Assembly (NCBI RefSeq): GCF_016802725.1
Contig: NC_052665.1
Location: forward strand, 4,340,001 to 4,404,000
DNA length: 64,000 nucleotides
Direction: 5' to 3'
Origin: Solenopsis invicta
Lineage: Eukaryota > Arthropoda > Insecta > Hymenoptera > Formicidae
Shown: positions 12,131 to 24,847 of the stretch, one piece after another
Position numbering within the stretch: the first letter of the stretch is position 1
How the letters are laid out: every line of letters starts with the position of its first letter
Translations under genes and position numbers: made by a program
The notes under the pieces: generated by a model
Told to the model about the DNA's origin: nothing
Databases searched by the model: none
Seen by the model: only the letters and a program-made list of their open reading frames with translations

Positions 12131-13563
12131 GATAGAGTTGCAGTGAGCGAGTAGCCAGTACTTTCGTGCGGTTTCATGTCGAATGCAGGGTGACGTTCAC
12201 GAGGTAAAACGATCGGACTGACATTCGAGCCCTTCGCACAAGACTTACCCGAGACTCCGGCACTTTATAACATCAACACTGACATACTCTAAGACAATAT
12301 TAAATTGTAAGTTTAACATAGTACCATCGATCATCTAGAATTACGTATGAAAAATGTATGTATCGTTATAGATTGATATTTTTACTCGATTGCATTTTAT
12401 TTAATTGATGCAAATATAAATGTGACACATGACATTTTGCTACGTTTCGATGTGTAACAAACGCGTAATTCATTCTCATTTTTAGAGAAATATTTTTGGA
12501 CTTTATACTTTTTCATGTGTCGCTTTGCAAAAATGTCACCTTGCTAAATTTATCTATCCAAATCGACATTTTCGTGAATGTTTTAGAGCCAAAGTCGATA
12601 GTTACAAAGTCGATAATCTCGTATGCGAGCCCACGTGGTCGCTCGCAAATTTTATATAGCAACGTTTCTCTTCCATACAAACCTTATTGCAGTTCGTATA
12701 TTTATTTAGCGAAAGTTCCGTACTCTCGTAAATTTTTTACGTTCCTTCGTTTTACGTCGGTGATCGGCCGTGGTATGAGTAGTGATGGGAACAATATCAG
12801 ATCAGAGTTGCTACGTGCGCGCGTCGAAAGATATTCTTGAATAATTCACTCGTTGTTGAAAATCCGCGAAATACTTTTAAAATTCGTTTCGAGGGCCGAA
12901 AAATCAGAATTCCTCGGTAGGAGTACTCCAACAGATTCGAAAATCTATCATGTTCACGGAATGAATAATTGACAAGATGCAAACGCCGGCGCGCGACTAG
13001 ATCTCAAACACTTTCGAACAAAGTCGCTTCCGAGGATACCGAGATTTTTCTTTCTCTCTAAATCTTGTGTAAACTAGCAACTAGGAACTTTTTCTAAACA
13101 ACTAAGAAATTCCGTAGCCAGAAATTTTAAATAAATAAATAATCCCGTAATTGCCAGAATTTGAAATGGTAAAATAATAATTGTATAATCTTAAATATAA
13201 AGACAACATAGTAACGCCATTTGCCATAAAAATTAATCTATGAAATTATAAAAATAATAAAATGTACAATTATAAAATGTCCTCGAGCCATATTGTTTAC
13301 TAATTAATAACTTAATTAGTTAATTTTATATTAAAATCTCATTAAAAAAAATTGTTTCTTCCAACTAGTTGTTATGTTGGATGATGAAAAACACTGTACG
13401 AGACGCGTAACGCCTTCAAAAATAAAGTTCCAAAAGCATACATACATGGGGGTTGACTACAAGTAGTGAATGCTTCAAGACACCGTGCCGAGTTCCCAAC
13501 ACAATTCGTGACAGTTTTGCGCGTGTGTGTATGTGTATATATGTTTGTGTCAGTGTGTCACTA

Positions 13564-13900
13564 TAGTGATGCATTTTGAGAGTCTTGAAATCTCGTTTTA
13601 AAATTTCTCGTCTCGTTAAAAATATTTTCGAGATTATTATCGTTTATTTTTTTCTCCCATTTCGTTTCTCTCATCTCGTTATTTCTCTCTTCATATGCAT
13701 GTTAGTCATGAATAATGTGCTACCTCTTTATAAAAGTACAAATGAGATGGTCAATAGTCTCGAACAACTCGATATAAAATTCAAGAATCTCGAGAAGCGA
13801 GAATCTCAGCCCGTCGAAACGAGAAAATGTTTTTAATTTTGTTTTAGTCGAGAATAAATCTCGATATTTTCTCGTCTCGCCTCGCTCGAGCGCATCACTA
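13564..13900. mobile_element. Putative MITE with TAGTGATGC terminal inverted repeats
   Basis: Ends are TAGTGATGC (13564-13572) and GCATCACTA (13892-13900), a perfect 9-bp inverted pair, with TA directly outside both (13562-13563 and 13901-13902). The interior is unusual: CTCG and CGAG steps recur at high density, with partial self-complementarity, and no transposase is encoded. TA flanks suggest a Tc1/mariner-type origin; the TAGTGATG end could also fit a hAT-type element, but no 8-bp target duplication is seen. The terminal repeat is short, so confidence is moderate. Confidence 0.5.
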
Positions 13901-15066
13901 TACGTGCTAGATTGTCTTGTGTGCGGATGGCGGTGCCAGAGGTTACCGTCCATATCGACTAATGGCGGGAGTACCTCTTGATTTTGCGTAGAGAGGAATA
14001 TAACGCCATGACCGCGCGTACGTTACTCCATTTTTGCGAACCCCTCGTGCTACGAGGCCTCCTGGCTGCGGCGGGTATCTCTGTATCGAGGGCGTAGCTC
14101 TCCTGCGATTCCGAAGTGGTCGAAGTGGCGGCGGCGGACCCAGCACCAGCCGATCTCCTCGCGAAGGTTTGTCGATGGTCCGAGATAGCGTGTCGTCGAC
14201 GGTAGATCTCCGATGACCTGCGAAGAAAAGACACAGAACCCACACGGGTTGCCTCTCCCTCCCGCACACTGCCTCTTTCACCACGCCTCTATCCCTCGCG
14301 CACGCAAACATACACACCCTCGTGATCTCGTTCGTGCCTCTTCTGTGCCTCTCACACGTCGCTCTGGCGTGTCCCTTTTTTCTTTTTGTTCACACTTTTC
14401 CAACCTGACACGGGATACACTCGTCCTGGGATGCGTTATGTATGAGTGAGTGATACGATATTCGCTCCGGACGAGATGGTTTCCTTTAATATTGGCATGA
14501 TTTCTTCATGCGAATCTGTATTACGCGTCTATTAGTTTTTCCCCGGATCTCGAAGCTAGGGGTATTTTGTTCGAATAGTGTGTCTTGTGGATAAATATTA
14601 ATTTCAAAAACTAAAAGGTCAATTCGACGCACTTATCGCTCCCAATGCGAGGAACGAGAAAAGAGAAAAAAAAGAAAAGAATATTAAGCTTCAAACATAA
14701 ATTTCTTTCAAAGTTTGTTTAAAGTCAGAACGAAGCTTCTCGGAAAAATCAACCTTCTTCCGGGGATTTTCATTCCAGGCTCAAATAGGAAATGGGCTTT
14801 TAACGCTTTCGTACTTAAGCCGCGGGTCGTGTATATAGTATTTCTCTTAACAATGACTAATTCCCGATGCAACGTGACTTGTAGTTCTCACGCTGCACTT
14901 TAGTCTCGAACCATGATCGATAGCACGGGATAGCTGCAGCTAGTAGTAACGGTCTCGCAAAAAAAGCTTTGTTCATCACGAGGAACTATCTCGCACGAAA
15001 GCGACGTAATGCAGTTATGGTCTGTAACGTATATCACTGAGCACGTGAACAGGTTTCATCATTCAT

Positions 15067-15068
<2 letters not shown>

Positions 15069-15101
<33 letters not shown>

Positions 15102-15121
15102 ACATACACACACGCATACAC
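15069..15121 (+). repeat. CT then CA compound microsatellite
   Basis: An uninterrupted TC run of about 30 nt followed by ACACATACACACACGCATACAC.. type sequence. Confidence 0.95.
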
Positions 15122-15807
15122 GCTCTACCTCCAAGTCAATCTCACGTTCTCTCTCACACAGCAATCACAGGCAATCTTTTCTTTCCGTGTCCGTCTGCCA
15201 TCTCCATATCACATCATGAAAAACGAGACGTCCGCTGAAAACTCGCCGGCCGATACGACGTGACGCTAAACTCATTTGTCCTCTCTCTCTTTTCCAGCCA
15301 TGAAAAAAAAAAAAAAGATTTTGCCATTTTGAACGACAAAGGTTCGGCGCCACGACGTATCGCGGCTTTAATTGCTGTGACGCGTGAACTCGATAACGCC
15401 GGCAGTTTGCCGAGTGCGATTTACTGCTATATTGGGATTGCATGGACGCGACTACAGCAGAATCGCTCGAGGGACGGCGAGGGAATGCGAGCGGTCTGGG
15501 AAAACGGAAATCTGGACCCACGAAGTTCGGAAAATGGATCCCGAATCCGCGCGCTGAATAAATAAAGACGAAACTCACTGATTGTGCGCGCGCAAAATGC
15601 CACGCGTGTTGAAAAGTCACAGAGGGAGAAAGGGACGAGGAAAGGAAAGAGGAACTGGACACGCAGGGTAGACGGCGAGCAGCAGCGAGGCGCGAGTCCC
15701 TGTCGGGCGCACAACTTCGACTTGGAAATTAGTTCCGTCGTCTTTTCCAATTATTCTGAGCGCAGAAATTTTAATTCCACTTTAATATTACAACAGAAAC
15801 CACGGGC

Positions 15808-15835
15808 TTCTCTCTCTCTCTCTCTCTTTCTCTCT
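15808..15835 (+). repeat. CT microsatellite
   Basis: TC run with one TTTC interruption. Confidence 0.93.
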
Positions 15836-17913
15836 TGGTAAATTCGGTGTACATGGCGAAGCAAGATATTTACTCTGCCTATATGTATAGTTATTATATT
15901 ATTTTTACTATTGATAACTATGATCTAAAGATTGCTTAAGTGCAATCTGATTTTTTTTCTTCGTAAGAAAATTCAAAGAGAAAGAAGAGAGAGGGAGAGA
16001 GAGATTAATTTTAATTTATCGCGCAAAGATGAAGGAATATGATAGGATGATTCGCGCGGTTTCCACTGTGCAAAAAATACTCTCGCACGCTTTATATTCG
16101 CCCTTTCTTCCATAATGATTAGGAGTCTCACGATCAAGTAATACACTCGGAAGGGATCACACGAGTAATTCGCACAAAGCAGGAAAAAAGTCACTGAAAA
16201 GTCGTACTCGACTTCTTTCGAGCATTCCACTACCATCACGTTAATTTTGGAGCGTTCTTTAATTAGTGACGTTAGTCCACAGTTAGAGGCCGTTCTAAAA
16301 CGTTTGATCAAAGTTTCAACCGCGCGTACAGGGACACTCGAGTCAAGAACTTTCGATTAGATAGCCCTATCAAAGATATACTCGTATATATCGGATACCT
16401 TCGGCAAAATCTGAGACGCCACTGAAGGGGGAGACGGCTACTTATTCCACGACCGTTCACCCACTTTACAATAACTGACCTACTTAACTTGATTCCCAAG
16501 TTCTTCCTTCCCCTTACAAAACTCGCGATATTACTTCGGCTCTCTACCAAGAGAGGGACTGTTTTACCTTTACGTACTCGTACGTTCCATTAGCGCGTCG
16601 CTGCCAAGATGTTATTTTATTGACTTTATTAACGACTTTAACTTTCCCTCCAGCATCGCGGAGGAGAAGTCTCGACAAGTATAATAAACGAATAATCCAA
16701 TCAAAAGTTTTTCTGCTCGATTTCCTGTACGTAGTCGCTGCCAACGCTGCGGTACGAAATCTCCTTTCGAAGTACGCCACGTATATATACATACGATCGT
16801 TCCAAGTCGCTTGTAGATATACAGGCCGATTTTCAACTTACGTTCTCAGCCAAATTGCTCCTTTGTGGGAGAGTGCTTACTGTATCGCGACCGGGCACGC
16901 GAGATTTCTTTGTCCATTCGAATTAAATGTACAAACGGGTGAAGCTAAATCTGCTTTTCGCTACCGTAGCCATTAAACCTAAAGCTAACGCGAGTTCTAC
17001 ATGCACGGTCGCGTTTGACCACGGTGTTCGTCATTCCTAGAGCGAAGCTGGAAAAAAAATATAATCGAATTAATGAGATACGATAATCTCGTGTTTTCCT
17101 CAATCGTCCGAGAGAGCCGGTCGATGTTTTCTGAAAAGAAAATACTCGGTCCCCATTGTGCTGGCCTCGTAATTTTTCGAGATAAGAAAAAGTTCTTCGA
17201 AATAAAACTGACTCATTTATTTCTTCATTATTTAAAGTGGCACGATGAAATATTAGATTAGAGATTTTATTCGGAAACATCCTTCGGATCATTTCGTATG
17301 CGAAACAGATCAATAAAAAAGAAAAAAAAATGTGACAGATTTTTCTCCTTGTCTCCTTGCAGAAATATCTTGTGTAATATTAGCAATCAATTTTTACTAT
17401 ATCTGAGCGTCAAGAGGTCAAGAGCCTATCATAAATTTAACGGTTATCTAGTTTCGAGGCTCTGAAGACTGGGACTTCCATTTTATTTATGTCCTCTCGA
17501 AGAGGGTGGGCGTATCGAATTTCAAGATGAAAAATGTCTCTGTTTATCCACATATAATGAATTTAAAAAAAAAAATACCAGAGCGAAACTCTGTCTCATA
17601 TCGTCGCACGTGGTTGCCGTCTTGATTGTCGAGTGTTTGTCTTTCGCTACTTTCTGGGGAAGTCACGGAACGAAGATACCTGCGACGGAATACGGAAAGC
17701 GAGAAACGCGAGACACGTTGAATTCTCGCTCGTCCGCTTCTGCGACCGTGTAGCATCTCTACAACGTCGTAGTGACGCTGATAATAAATAACATTCCGTT
17801 ATTTATTTACGCTTCGATATTTTCCGCCCTTTAGTCATTATATACTACATGATATCGATATTGAAACGCTCTTTTAAAGAATTTGTTGGAAAAAATATTG
17901 CAAAATGGTCTAA

Positions 17914-18075
17914 GAGAAAATTGAAAATGTCTTATTTGAGTTGCGCAGTCGTTTAATTACCGAGACCCGAGATACCATAAATTTCTATGATATGAGAAAT
18001 AAACGAGATATTACCGGATAACTCGGGAGAAAATTGAAAACGTTTCGTTCGAGCCGCGGTTATTCAATTACGATT
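17914..18075. repeat. Diverged tandem repeat, period about 113 bp
   Basis: GAGAAAATTGAAAATGT followed by TTTGAGTTGCGCAG..TTTAATTAC at 17914-17962 recurs from 18027 as GAGAAAATTGAAAACGT followed by TCGAGCCGCG..TTCAATTACG. Confidence 0.5.
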
Positions 18076-19882
18076 GCTGAAAATAGAGAGATTAGAGCGG
18101 CAGAGGCGAGACGTCTTTAAAAACCAGAAATAATAGTCCGGCTCGTAATATTTTCCAACAGAAATAACGCTGGCAATGACCTCCGTTACATCCGTTCTTA
18201 ACATGTCGGGAAATGAGAAATTTTCTATGCAAATAGGACGCACACTTGCCAAATGCTCGTAAAAGGCAGCTTTGTCGAGAGCGATTGTACGACTTCAAAA
18301 TATAACGCTCATTTTCATTTTAGAATAAAGTTACGCTCAGTATCGTTTTAGAGGGCGTAGTACAAAGCACAATTTTCAAAATAAATTTTACAAAATTTAA
18401 CTGAAAGAATTTGTTTCGCCAGAAAATAAAATTAAGGCAAAGATAGATTGTAACGAGAAAGACAGCGATAAATAAGAAAAGAAATTAATTTTTCTTTTAT
18501 CTCTCATTAATGATACTTTTATCCGCTCCTGATGATTGCGCGTGAAAGAAGCACTAAGATAATTTAATAGGTGAAACAAACAACGCGATGCATTCACAAT
18601 TATTTCACATCATTTTGAAATAAAACGCGATGTCAGACGGTTAAAAACGGCAGCGCATTTACCGGTCTGAAAATTCTGCTTTCACGGATAAGCAAAGATT
18701 TACGTGGAACACGTGATGAAGCATTTACGTTGTCGGTTGACGGTGAAAAATATTTAGCGATGCGCTCATCAGAGATCTAGGATATCGCGGATATCCGTAC
18801 ACGCTTCTCCCGACAAACTTCTCGCGATTACGGTAGAGTACGAGTGATCACGTAATCTAAGGACTACTTGGATTTTGATTAAAAATCTCCGCTGGAATGC
18901 TCCTCACGTTCTTTCGGAAGGAAAGTGCACGAACGTGGCATTCGGAGCGGGATGGTTACATAGTTTACTTGAAGATGCACGAGCGCTCACAATTTACTCC
19001 GCGCTTCAATTAGAAAGTAAATAACCTGGGTCGCGAGTATCGTGCGACAATTGGGACAGTCGCGATGTAATGCGAATTTAACGAATCCAATTTCTTTTTT
19101 GTTCCAGAGTTGCACGAGCGATTCGATAAATATGCATCGTTCTGTGCATTGTAATATTTGGAAAATATGCTAGCGAAGAAAATGTAGGAAGTACTTCGTC
19201 GCTTGAAGGAGGATAAGAAAGTTGAACGTTTCTAAGTTAAGATCTGTCATTATCGCGCGAATACTGGTTGAACCTCTTTTCCGTAAGCTTTTCCTCATCG
19301 AAAGCAGATTTGCTCGTTCACGTCGTTTTCCCTCGAGGGGAAAAAATCCAGCCTCGCGATAAAGACGACTGTTTCACTCAATATCTTCACGAGAAGCGAT
19401 ATTACGATCCGCGATCGCGCGATAAGAAGGTACTGCCTCAAGACATAATCCCGAGCCGGAAGAAAATCTCTCACGTTTTGCATCGAAGCGAGAAACGGGG
19501 TCGCGTCTACGTCCCCCGTCGAACGCGAGAGCTGTAATTGGCCCGAGAATAATAATCCACGCTGGGGAGAACGCCGGATCGTTATTAGAGCCGCACTAAC
19601 CTCATTAGAGCAGACTCATCGTATCGATACACGAAAAACGTTATCGTGTTGTGAGATTCTCCAATAAACAGCGCATAAATCGTCGCGTATCTCAGGTTCG
19701 CCCTCCATTTGTAGTTAATTATGCAATCAGGGCCGACAGTGCAACGCGAAAAGCTGAACTTGTTCGAATTTGATCTAGCCGTCTTTCAACATTTTTATTT
19801 AGAATTTCGCAAGCATATGATTCGAAGTTCCGAAGATAAAAAAATTTGAATATACAGCGATCGTATCAGTGCAACACTCCGG

Positions 19883-19959
19883 AATATTTAATATTAAATC
19901 GAAATTTTCAAACTAAAATTATTCTACTGTGTTTAACTTTCGATTCGATATTAAATATT
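19883..19959. repeat. Foldback with 22-bp arms
   Basis: The arm at 19883-19904 pairs with the arm at 19938-19959 at 20 of 22 positions across a 33-nt loop. The sequence is ATATTTAATAT-rich with a GATCGAAA-like end. It could be an old MITE or a hairpin in the intron transcript. Confidence 0.55.
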
Positions 19960-22865
19960 TTCAAATATCTGTGAATAAGACTGATCTTGTGATATCAGAT
20001 TTTTTTTCTGTCTAATTTATTGAGCGCGGCATCCAGCTTCACGACGTTCTTTGGCATGATTGATGGGACGAGCTGAGAAGCTTTTCCGCAAAATTTCGCC
20101 CTACCCAAATTTACCGGATTATATTTTTTCGCGCTTACTTACACGAAAAATTTCACAGAGTTATCATTTCCATTATCGCCGTGAAACGAGCGTGAAACGA
20201 GAGGCGGCCACGATCCTTGGATCGTACCTCGAAAAAGCTGCGATCCGATCAACCGAGTGTATAAGAAGGGGGATTAAGTCTTATTCCTTTCGAACTTCGA
20301 GAGCAAAATTTAATGGGGGCCGGAGCAATCGAGAGCTTAAACATTTCGCAAGAAGCACGGTGAATTGAGAGGTTTTAAGTTCGCGAAGAGCCTTAAACTT
20401 CTCTTTCATTCTGCTTTGATGCGTGTCGACATTTCTCATCTGACTGGCGTGAAATCCCTCTGCGAACTGAATTTCTCATTAGACCCGGTATCCGTGAAAT
20501 TTTTTTAGAAAAACATTGAAAAGAAAAAAATTAAAGACGTTTTTTTAAAACAAAAATGAGGAAAAGAGAGTTCTCTGGCAGACAGCGTAAAAATTAAAAA
20601 ATAAATTGAATCGTATTAATAAACATTTAATAAAAATAAGAATGCAAAAAATATAACGTAAAATTAGTTATAATTTATCAACTCATTGCAAAAATATTAT
20701 GCTTATTCTGTATAAATTCAGTCTGCCGTTAATTCAGCCGCATTTCGAGTGCACATATTTCTTTAATTTATACCACTATAATCAGATAAAGCGCGCGTGT
20801 ATTTTATACGAATACTAATATCTAGATTTTCCATTATACGGAAAATACGGATGATTTAAATAAATGTATGACTCATTTATGAAACACGTCATCTAATATG
20901 CACCACTGCAAAAGTTTGAAGTTTTCATATGCATTAAAATCAGCCTGACAAAATCATTTATGCTGATAGCATAAAAAAAAAGTTTATGTTATCTAATAAT
21001 TTACAACGTGAAAAATTGTTTTTTTTTTTATAAGTCTTCGTTTCCAATTTTCTTCGCGAGAGGAACTCTGAGCTACAGAAAGACAAGTCTTTACAGATGC
21101 ACAAGTTTCGAGAAATGGAAAATATTCCACGTTTCTGGCCAAATCATGGTCCCATTAACTTCCACGTTTTAACCACGTACATTCAGATGTCAGATAATTG
21201 TGTTACGTGCCGCTTGCACGATCGGGGGGTAAAAAAGTCATTATTTGTGACAAACACTCGGCAGAAGCAAAGTGTATATGCACAGTAAATATTTCACATT
21301 GGGAATTAGCGTATTCGATGGATGCGCGTGTGATTACGAGGGGTGGGGAGAGAGAGAGCACGCTACGTATGTTTAAATGTTGAAGCGAAACACGAGAGGG
21401 TGATTCACTCGCAAATTCATCATCGCCCGATTAAAGTCCCATCCATTACGATCGCGAAATGTTCCGCCTGAAATTTACCGCGCCGTATTGAAAGCAATGC
21501 ATTTTCGACGCATGCGACGCGCGCGTGTTAGCCCGAAACGCGTTGCAACGCGAAAATCGAATAATGAGAACGCTACGCTATTAGCTTAAAGCGATTTAAG
21601 TTACTGCAATTTGCGTCGTAAAGAGTATTTTGTGAATCGATAGTTCCAGGATGTTTCTCGACGAACATAACTTACCGCAATTACCGAGGGAAAGATCGGT
21701 AATTAATAAACGCTCCGTTTTGCGCAATTAACCGAGAACGCGGGATTTCATTTCGCTAATATCATTGCATCGACAGCTAATTGGAAGCTGCTGCTGCGCG
21801 TCTACGATGCACTGATGTTTTACGCTTCGCCGTCTCGATATAACGATAATGTAGGACAAAATAATGCGGTGAGATTCGTTAAACGTTCGATCAAGTACTG
21901 CGCGTGCAAACGCAGAGTACTTGACGCATTTTCACTGTTTAATATGCAACATTTACATTTTGATTCCGATTGATGCGTAAAACGAGATATCAATCCTGAA
22001 TATTTGTAAATTTTTCACAGATACGAACTTGATCGGAAGCTCTTTTGGCGCGTGTTTATATTCATATTTACATTACGCAAAAAAAAACAACTTATTTAAA
22101 AATATTTAAAAAATTTATAAAGATTTTAATCATCGCGTATCGTTTTCAATGGGAGACCTTATTTTTTAATCGTGTTATACGCTTCACGGTCTTACTACGC
22201 GTATTCGTTATTGTCTTACTTTTTCATTAAAGACTAAAGTAACTAAAGTTCATTAAAGTAACAAATTTATGTCGCGGTGTCTAAAAGGAATATATCCCGG
22301 CGGAATATCCTGTACTGTATATTGCTACGCAGGTTGCCGTGTGTATCGTTAAATATTGGATATTAATGCGCGCTGAAAGCAAAGTCGTTAGCGGCACTTA
22401 GAGCACTCTTGCCACGAGCGGGTTCAGAAGCAAGCCAAGTATCGAATAAAATTTGCAAAGTACTGCAGCTCGCGCGAAGCATAGAAATGCACCGTGGTCA
22501 CAGAGGCACAATTAACTATCGTCGCGACCACACAACGGAGGGACGCTCGAAGTACGACGAAATTTTTAGCGACTTTCTCGGTTTCGTGCGAATTAACTCG
22601 CGCAAAGTCGAGCTGGCGCGACACGCGTACCGAGAGGAGACACGGCCCACCGCCATTTCCGAGATTATACATGGCGTGCTTTGCCCGTTAACTGAAACAA
22701 CTAGTCGCTCTTTTCCCAGTAAAGAGAGGAAAATGTCGAGGAAAACGGGTAAAAGAGGATCTTGTATATGATTCAACGTTATCTAATTTCCTGCGAACCT
22801 ATCTTCAGAGATGCAATATTTTTCTTTGTCGTTACTTTCCTGGAAGAAAAAGTTCACGTGAAAAG

Positions 22866-22896
22866 CAGCAGAGGCGGCGGCAGCAGCAGCAGCAGT
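22866..22896 (+). repeat. CAG/GGC trinucleotide patch
   Basis: GCAGCAGAGGCGGCGG then five CAG units. A plus-strand open frame reads it as Gly and Ser, but no gene is recognised. Confidence 0.85.
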
Positions 22897-23876
22897 TCGT
22901 CTCAATTTCCAAAACCTCCCTGTATACGCGCGAGCACACATCAAAATTATAGAAATTGATTGGATCTCTTTGATTAGACACCTAAATCAGTGCGGCTGAT
23001 TGATGCGCTTAAATTAGTACGCAATTAATCAATTGCACAAAGAGACGAGAAGTATAGAGTAGTTATCCCCTGCGTAAATGGGAAATATAAAGTAGTTATC
23101 TCTGAGCGCGTGTACAGGCAAATTTCCGTGTTTCTCTCAATCGCGTGTCTTAAATGCAACGATTGATGACTCTCGGTACGCTCAAATGCAACGTGTGCGC
23201 GTTATGCATTTTTCAATTATGTAACTGTTTTAGCTTCGATGCGGCCCCATACGAAAGAAGATGAAGATATTATTGGGAGAGAACGAGGCACATGGGTATC
23301 TGTATTTTCCATTTAAACTTTGACCTCATGCCGGATTGCATGATAGTGCAGAATATAATTACAGATTTAATCGCACGTAACAGGACACACACGTTAAACG
23401 AGTTCATGTTAATGAAATTAACGTTAAATTATTAACCGATATATATCCGACGCAAAACAATATTCATAACAAATTCTAGGAAAGGACAATCACTAGTTGC
23501 CGCGCTAGCAATCTTTTAATTACGGCGTATTTACATTTCGTAATCAAATACGTGGGTACACAAATTTCATATTAATAATAATAATTTAATAATATGAATA
23601 ATTTGTTCCACGTAATATAACAACAAAATACGAGATTAAATGTATCAATATACGTAGATTTAAAACGTTACTTTTCAATCTGAAAAATATTCGAAAGCGT
23701 AACATGGAAATCTGCCCGTAACACTATAAAAAGAAAAGATCGAAAAATGAGTTAGTTATGCAAAATCGTTTTTCGATCTATGTACCACCACACATGACAA
23801 AATGCTAAGAACTAAAAAAAAAAATCAAAACAATCGCGAATGATCAAGATGCAAGGATGCGACAAGAATCACTAAC

Positions 23877-24082
23877 CTCGATCCTCTGTGGTGATTCCGC
23901 CTACTGCTGCTCTCATCGTCCTCGTCGTCCTCGTCATCCCTCGACGTAGCCAGCGACTGGGGAACCGAAGAGGGAGCGCTGCTGCCGGAATCGGGCCCGG
24001 GGCCCATCCTCGAACCGGAAGCACTGCTGCAAGACGGCACCAGACCACCCTCTCCCTGTCCTTCCTCCTCCGCCCGATCCAC
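23877..24082 (-). CDS. Cngl: CNG channel-like upstream exon: cytoplasmic N-terminal segment
   Basis: Predicted exon of 206 nt that precedes the transmembrane exon. It opens in phase 0 after an acceptor ending CAATTACAG (AG at 24084-24083) and encodes 68 codons plus two nucleotides before a GTTAGT donor (23876-23871). The 2-nt overhang (AG) plus the first base of the downstream exon (A) makes an Arg codon, giving the junction HHRGSR-TKSNQRWMK with no frame break. The peptide is low-complexity: an acidic and Gly start (VDRAEEEGQGEGG), a Ser/Gly/Pro middle, an Asp/Glu run (DDEDDEDDE, residues 50-57 or so) and a Ser/Arg/His end. No domain is recognisable, as expected for the disordered N-terminal tail of this family. 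The DNA is markedly more GC-rich than its flanks, with imperfect GAC/GAG codon repeats. Doubt: low-complexity sequence gives little homology support, so the call rests on phase match, splice sites, strand and position. An in-frame ATG lies just upstream in the acceptor region (24100-24098), but I take it as intronic. Confidence 0.75.
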
Positions 24083-24814
24083 CTGTAATTGCATAACCAT
24101 TTAAACTTTTGTAAAAATATCACCACGCGCGCTGAAATTAAATCGACGCTCTGATTTGCAGACAGACAGTCGATTTAATTTCTTTCTTTTCATTTGAACG
24201 AGCTATTTAAATTTATACTTTGTATAAATTTAATTGTAAGAGAAATTTGTTAAATTCATTATTAAATAATACTAAATTCTGTTTAATCAGCTCGTTAAAC
24301 ATTATAAGCTTTCCAATTGAGCCGCTCAAATTATTGATATACAGTCGTGTGACATTTCATGCGTCGAGAACGCGGCGGCTTTTCTATCATGTCGCCTACA
24401 CAGATATCGAGATCATTGGCTGAGTAACACAAAAGGTCATAGATATCACAAACGACAGCGTTCAATAACACGCGATATTTGATCGTAAAGCTAGAAAGCA
24501 TTACCATTTAAAAGGGAATTTTTTTTTGCGCCTTCGGCGTCATTTTACGATACAAAAATGGTTAAAATGGCAAGAAGCTACATATCGTAATGGCAAGACC
24601 GTAATCCTCCCTCGATACACAAAAGACACTTTAATATATTTTTATTTGAAGTATGTACCTCGATATACCGCGCGCTTAAATCAATATTCTATTCCGTTGC
24701 GTTGAAGGACCGATCACGCGCCCAGGAGCTCATCAAGGCGTACAGACCAAGCAAACAAGCACGAATAAACAACTTGGTTCAATGAGTGCAAGCGGCGCGA
24801 CGCGGCGCAAGCTC

Positions 24815-24847
24815 GCGGCGGCGGCGGCGGCGGCGGCGTCGTCGTCG
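24815..24847 (+). repeat. GGC then GTC trinucleotide run
   Basis: Eight or so GCG/GGC units followed by GTCGTCGTCG in a local CpG-rich patch. A coding role is not supported: no flanking open frame with splice sites was recognised. Confidence 0.93.

Larger units (their letters stand above)
8486..23876 (-). other. 15.4 kb intron between the N-terminal and transmembrane exons
   Basis: Bounded by GTTAGT (23876) and CCCGCAG (8486). No coding exon or RNA gene is recognised inside it on either strand. It holds the CAGA array (10793-10909), GA array (12076-12127), CT/CA arrays (15069-15121), a second CT tract (15808-15835), a TIR element (13564-13900), a diverged tandem repeat (17914-18075), a foldback at 19883-19959, a short hairpin near the 3' splice site (8608-8638) and a CAG/GGC patch (22866-22896). 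Open frames here, such as those at 15165-15662 and 17544-17756, lack compatible splice phases or recognisable protein features. Confidence 0.7.

Noticed and set aside
12776..12800. TAGTGATGGGAAC resembling a hAT-type terminus
   Set aside because: No matching inverted end or target-site duplication was found nearby.
15165..15662. 165-codon open frame on the minus strand
   Set aside because: Ser/Phe-rich from local pyrimidine bias, no domain.
17544..17756. Possible alternative start exon of the channel (minus strand)
   Set aside because: Ends at a weak GTATTT donor in a phase that leaves 1 nt, incompatible with the 1-nt start of the 8485 exon.
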